This document shows positions 61,048-64,000 of a DNA stretch of 64,000 bases, piece after piece. The number at the start of each line of letters is the position of its first letter. Positions within the stretch are counted from its first letter, which is position 1. The translations under genes and the position numbers were made by a program. The notes under the pieces are model-generated. The model had not been told where the DNA came from and ran no database searches. It was given only the letters and a program-made list of their open reading frames with translations. The stretch comes from Prolixibacteraceae bacterium (lineage in GTDB: Bacteria > Bacteroidota > Bacteroidia > Bacteroidales > Prolixibacteraceae): positions 310,001-374,000 of the forward strand of contig JAFLKN010000003.1 of assembly GCA_019163175.1 (NCBI GenBank), read 5' to 3'.

Positions 61048-61821
61048 TTGAAAACGAAGACTTTAAAGGAAGACGCTCAGTCAGCAGGAAATATACTGCT
61101 TGAAACCGGAGCCATGTTAATGAGTTCGGGAGCCAGTACTCACCGAACGAGGCTTACTCTGGAACGAATTGCTCATGGACTTGGTTACGGCATCGAATTG
61201 CTCATCACGCAGCGTGCACTAATGCTAACCATTATAGAAAAAGATCAACAACATTTTTTTAGCCGGCTGAAACGAATTTCTCCTCACGGTGTAAATTTTC
61301 GAATTGTTAGCGGAATCAGCCATTTAAGCTGGAATGTTCTGGAAGAAAACTGGACAATCGCACAAATTGCGGACGAGTTGAAACGGCTGAAATCGCTTCC
61401 TCATTATCCTAGATTGGTGGTTCTGGGACTGGTTGGATTGGCCGGAGCTGCCTTTTGTCGCCTTTTTGGTGGCGGCTACACCGAAATGGCAGTTGCATTT
61501 GTTGCCACTGTGGCAGGCTTGTTTATTCGGCAAGAAGCTATGCGGGTAAAATTCAATCCTTACCTCTGCGTATTTTTTGCTGCATTTACAGCTTCTTTGA
61601 TTGCAGGTCTGGCCGAGCATTTCCATTTTGGCACTGAGCCCGATAAAGCATTTGCCACTTCTGTGCTTTTCCTTGTTCCGGGTGTTCCTCTTATCAACTC
61701 AGTAACCGACCTTATGGACGGTAACATTCAGAACGGCATGGTTCGGGCAATGAACGGATTAATGATTGCCTTCTCTATTGCAATGGGACTTTATGCAGCT
61801 AAAATGATTTTATTTTTCTAA
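61048..61821 (+). CDS. ThrE-family exporter, N-terminal subunit (DUF1212)
   Basis: The 257-residue protein is the first half of a split threonine/serine exporter-type transporter. Its cytosolic domain has LLETGAMLMSSGASTHRTRLTLERIAHGLG, the DUF1212 signature, and about five membrane helices follow from residue 123 (LVVLGLVGLAGAAFCRLFGG ... VLFLVPGVPLINSVTDLMDGN). Translation appears to start at a TTG, as no suitable in-frame ATG lies upstream. A -7-like TATTTTTG is at 61011-61018. The second half starts 1 bp after the stop. Confidence 0.9.
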   Translation: MKTKTLKEDAQSAGNILLETGAMLMSSGASTHRTRLTLERIAHGLGYGIELLITQRALMLTIIEKDQQHFFSRLKRISPHGVNFRIVSGISHLSWNVLEENWTIAQIADELKRLKSLPHYPRLVVLGLVGLAGAAFCRLFGGGYTEMAVAFVATVAGLFIRQEAMRVKFNPYLCVFFAAFTASLIAGLAEHFHFGTEPDKAFATSVLFLVPGVPLINSVTDLMDGNIQNGMVRAMNGLMIAFSIAMGLYAAKMILFF

Positions 61822-61822
61822 G

Positions 61823-62326
61823 ATGATTCTACTCGATATTATATCAAAAAGCTTTTGGGCGGGCATAGCAGCCATAGGTTTTGCTATTCTATTCAACGTT
61901 CCGCGACGGGTTATTTTTTCAATATGGACCCTTGGTGCATTGGGCGGACTAATCAAGTTTACTGCGATGCAGTTTGAATTCGGAATTGTTTTTGCATCGT
62001 TTTTAGGTGCAACAGCTATTGGAGTAATAAGTATAAAAATGGCCCACATGCGGAACAGTCCGCCTCTGGTTTTTTCAATTCCATCAGTAATACCAATGGT
62101 TCCGGGCTTTTTTGCTTACAAAATGATGCTTGGACTCATAGCTTTGGCCAGCATAGAAAATACCGATGCCTACCTGCAAACCCTGATCGAAACCGTTAAT
62201 AACGGAGCAAAAATGTTATTTATCCTTATTTCATTGGGCATTGGTGTTGCCCTGCCCATGTTGCTGACCCGAAAGGAGTCGATAAAAAAATCGCAATTCA
62301 ACAAGAAAAAGAAAATTGCGGTGTAA
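61823..62326 (+). CDS. ThrE-family exporter, C-terminal subunit (DUF3815)
   Basis: The 167-residue membrane protein has about five helices and the ThrE C-terminal features FVNVPRR-like FNVPRRVIFSIWTLGALGG, GATAIGVISIKMAH and SIPSVIPMVPGFFAYKMM. With the preceding gene it makes up a complete ThrE-type exporter for threonine/serine or small dicarboxylates. It ends in a basic tail (KKSQFNKKKKIAV). The two genes are coupled by a 1-bp gap. Confidence 0.9.
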   Translation: MILLDIISKSFWAGIAAIGFAILFNVPRRVIFSIWTLGALGGLIKFTAMQFEFGIVFASFLGATAIGVISIKMAHMRNSPPLVFSIPSVIPMVPGFFAYKMMLGLIALASIENTDAYLQTLIETVNNGAKMLFILISLGIGVALPMLLTRKESIKKSQFNKKKKIAV

Positions 62327-62357
62327 GAATTATAACTTCAGGAAATAGTAATAAAAA

Positions 62358-62384
62358 AGAGCTGCTCCGGTTTGGAACAGCTCT
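62358..62384 (-). terminator. Rho-independent terminator on the minus strand
   Basis: AGAGCTGCTCC and GGAACAGCTCT pair with one mismatch around GGTTT. On the minus strand the hairpin is followed by a run of Ts, so it ends the leftward repeat-protein transcript; it may also help end the ThrE transcript. Confidence 0.75.
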
Positions 62385-62421
62385 AATTATATGTAGCTGG
62401 TACATTTTGAGTAAGAAAGGC

Positions 62422-62763
62422 TTATTTCCATAAGCTTTCATCGATCATCCACGATTCAACTTCAAGAGCTTCTTCTACCTCTCCAACGACCTCTGTTTCT
62501 GAAATCCACAAGCTTTCGTTGGTCATCCAGGGCTCAATTTCAAGAGCCTCTTCCGCTTCCAGTGTGCTAACTTTGGTTTCTGAAGTCCAGTAGCTTTCAT
62601 CGATCATCCACGATTCGATAGTCAACATTTCTTCTGCTTCGGTAACAACTTCGGCGTTGACCATACTTTTGTTATCTGCAATTGCATTGATGTTGGTAAA
62701 TCCAATAATTCCAAGTACGCAAATTGCGACAATTGTTCTAATTTTTGTTTTCATAATTTTCAT
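62422..62763 (-). CDS. Small secreted acidic protein with three WM-x-x-ES-x-W repeats
   Basis: The 113-residue protein has a signal peptide (TIVAICVLGIIGFTNINAIA). The mature part has three units of 26-27 residues, each with the core LxIESWMIDESxW: LTIESWMIDESYW, LEIEPWMTNESLW and LEVESWMIDESLW, joined by SETEV-type linkers rich in Glu. The repeats are also plain in the DNA (unit 78-81 bp). Net charge is strongly negative. I recall short Bacteroidota exported proteins that end in similar W-M patterns, but no function. An in-frame ATG nine bases downstream is an alternative start. A terminator follows, so it is a single gene. Confidence 0.8.
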   Translation of the reverse strand: MKIMKTKIRTIVAICVLGIIGFTNINAIADNKSMVNAEVVTEAEEMLTIESWMIDESYWTSETKVSTLEAEEALEIEPWMTNESLWISETEVVGEVEEALEVESWMIDESLWK

Positions 62764-62901
62764 CTTCTAATTGTTTGTTTCACCGGATATTTGCTCCGGT
62801 TGTTTTCTGTTTCTTTTTGTTTTCACTATTAAGACTCCTGAAGAGTCAAAAAGTTACTTTTGAAACAGTTAATTAAAAGATAAACTTGTCTTAATAAAAC
62901 C

Positions 62902-63723
62902 TTAAAGGAATTCTATTCTTTGACTGAATGTTAAGAATGGTGAGGGAAACAGGCTTTTAAAGTTGGGTGGAAGTTCACTAAAAAGGCCAAAAACACACGA
63001 TCCGCTACCCGACATGGAGGCATAAACTGCTCCTGAATCATAAAGCTTCTGCCTGACAGTCCCAATCTCCGGATACTCCTGAAATACAGACTGTTCAAAC
63101 TGATTAATCACTTTTCCTTTCCATTCCTGAACCGGAAGGCAAAGTAATTCGGGCAATGAAACTTCTGATTTTTTTGGAACAACATATTTAAAAGCTTTTG
63201 CGGTCGAAACTTCAACCGAAGGTTTTACCAGCAATATGAACATACCGTTAAGCGAAACAGTAGTTTCCTGCATAATTTCGCCTCTTCCGGTAGCATAAAC
63301 TGGTTTATTCAGGATAAAAAACGGACAATCGCTTCCTAAAATGGCTGCATATTTCAATAATCCGACTTCATCCAAACCCAACTCAAAGGTTTTATTCAAC
63401 ATCCGGAGCATAAAAGCGGCATCTGACGAACCACCACCAAGCCCGGCTCCAAATGGAATTTGCTTGTGCAAATGGATACTTAATGTGGGAAGCTCAAAAT
63501 CTTTTTGCAAAAGTCGGTATGCTTTAACTACCAAATTTGCCTCCAGGTCTCCGGAAATAGGGATTCCACTTGCCGTAAACTGAAATTCATCGGAAACGAC
63601 AAATTCGAGCGCGTCACTCCATCCCACCGGAAAAAAAACTGTTTCGAGATTGTGAAACCCATCCGGTCGTTTTTCGGTAATGTGCAAACCGAGATTTATT
63701 TTGGCGTTTGGAAATGAAATCAT
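62902..63723 (-). CDS. ispE: 4-diphosphocytidyl-2-C-methyl-D-erythritol kinase
   Basis: IspE phosphorylates CDP-methylerythritol in the non-mevalonate isoprenoid pathway. The 273-residue protein starts MISFPNAKINLGLHITEKRPDGFHNLETVF, the usual GHMP-kinase N-terminus, and has the ATP-binding PFGAGLGGGSSDAA and the C-terminal MSGSGSCVFGLF. The start codon at 63723 is fixed by this N-terminus; an open frame continues 66 codons further but without family similarity. The -7 element ends only 4 bp before the ATG, so the message may have almost no leader. Confidence 0.95.
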   Translation of the reverse strand: MISFPNAKINLGLHITEKRPDGFHNLETVFFPVGWSDALEFVVSDEFQFTASGIPISGDLEANLVVKAYRLLQKDFELPTLSIHLHKQIPFGAGLGGGSSDAAFMLRMLNKTFELGLDEVGLLKYAAILGSDCPFFILNKPVYATGRGEIMQETTVSLNGMFILLVKPSVEVSTAKAFKYVVPKKSEVSLPELLCLPVQEWKGKVINQFEQSVFQEYPEIGTVRQKLYDSGAVYASMSGSGSCVFGLFSELPPNFKSLFPSPFLTFSQRIEFL

Positions 63724-63727
63724 AGAA

Positions 63728-63759
63728 CAAAAGTAGAAAAATCGTTGATTCGATTCCAA
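63728..63759 (-). promoter_or_regulatory. ispE promoter, possibly giving a leaderless message
   Basis: On the minus strand TTG (63757-63759), a 21-bp spacer and a perfect -7 element TACTTTTG (63728-63735) match the Bacteroidota consensus. Transcription would begin within a few bases of the ATG at 63723. Confidence 0.65.
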
Positions 63760-63880
63760 TGTAATCTTTTCATTAAGGATACCCTGAGCTGATTTTTCAC
63801 ATAAAATAGAAATCAGAAAGGGTGTTTTTTTGCGGCTCAATATAAAATTCCTATTTTGTATGGCATTAAATCTGCAAAAA

Positions 63881-64000
63881 ATGGTCAAAGCAAAAAAGCC
63901 CAATATCCAGTTGATTATCAAAGACTATGTTATTATGCTCATGGGGTTAACCCTTTACGCACTATCATGGACTCTTTTTTTAGTTCCGGCACAAATTACC
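63881..64000 (+). CDS. YitT-family membrane protein, 3' part outside window
   Basis: The frame is open to the window end and reads MVKAKKPNIQLIIKDYVIM followed by LMGLTLYALSWTLFLVPAQIT, the first membrane helix and the FLxPxxI motif typical of YitT (DUF161) proteins, whose function is not well known. An ATG at 63860 is also in frame, but it lies next to a possible -7 element (CTATTTTG, 63851-63858), so the later ATG at 63881 is preferred. Only 40 residues are visible of an expected 280 or so. Confidence 0.75.
   Translation, partial: MVKAKKPNIQLIIKDYVIMLMGLTLYALSWTLFLVPAQIT

Noticed and set aside
1-64000. tRNA, rRNA or CRISPR features
   Set aside because: No cloverleaf-like segments with CCA ends, rRNA signatures or regularly spaced repeats were seen when reading the gaps by eye.

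Overview
The window is chromosomal DNA of a member of the Bacteroidota. It carries the type IX secretion translocon gene sprA, a SusC/SusD outer-membrane importer, a Hmu-type TonB-dependent receptor, many lipoproteins with signal peptides ending in LxxC, and promoters of the Bacteroidota kind (TTG near -33, TAnnTTTG near -7). An order such as Marinilabiliales is a reasonable guess; the sequence does not prove the family. No rRNA, tRNA, CRISPR array, transposase or phage gene was recognised.

Layout. 1-2491: end of a trp operon (trpB truncated by the window edge, trpA), a small conserved-looking gene and a terminator. 2492-4651: a CPA2-type cation/proton antiporter with a C-terminal Usp-like part. 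5230-11233: a four-gene SusC/SusD operon whose two extra lipoproteins give the same order as the Bacteroides BT2264-BT2261 oligopeptide importer. 11410-13856: a heme/hemoglobin-type TonB receptor. 13883-23169: pdxA-ruvA-sprA, read leftwards. 23334-24961: three small leftward units, including a 33-residue lysine-rich microprotein. 25216-32363: a TetR-regulated multidrug-type ABC export operon (TetR, TolC, HlyD-like protein, two ATPases, two permeases) with two matching operators; almost every gap between its genes holds a different repeat-like sequence. 32393-35676: a leftward membrane/lipoprotein operon with a C92-type cysteine hydrolase, and an FMN-binding-like protein. 35755-40834: an alkaline-phosphatase-fold protein that has lost nearly all catalytic residues, a YciH/SUI1 factor, an aspartate-racemase-fold protein lacking both catalytic cysteines, a low-molecular-weight phosphatase and a MATE exporter.

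40853-56868 is the most unusual region. A divergent LuxR-type regulator with a four-cysteine sensor region faces thirteen genes read in one direction: papain-like peptidase, membrane protein, alpha/beta hydrolase, DUF4242 protein, acetoacetate decarboxylase-like protein, three small membrane proteins, patatin, membrane-anchored metallophosphoesterase, GMC oxidoreductase with a CxxCxxCxxxC insert, helical protein and lipoprotein. The central genes overlap or almost touch. A 25-bp sequence occurs just before the first gene and again, 23/25 identical, just after the last one and before a further AT-rich gene. In both places it could supply the -33 element of a promoter. This looks like a coordinated lipid- or terpenoid-alcohol-processing system; its substrate is unknown.

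57075-64000 is mostly housekeeping: rlmN, an LVIVD-repeat/outer-membrane three-gene unit, a ferredoxin-NADP reductase-like protein, a split ThrE-type exporter, a secreted protein with three WM-repeat units, ispE and the start of a YitT-family gene.
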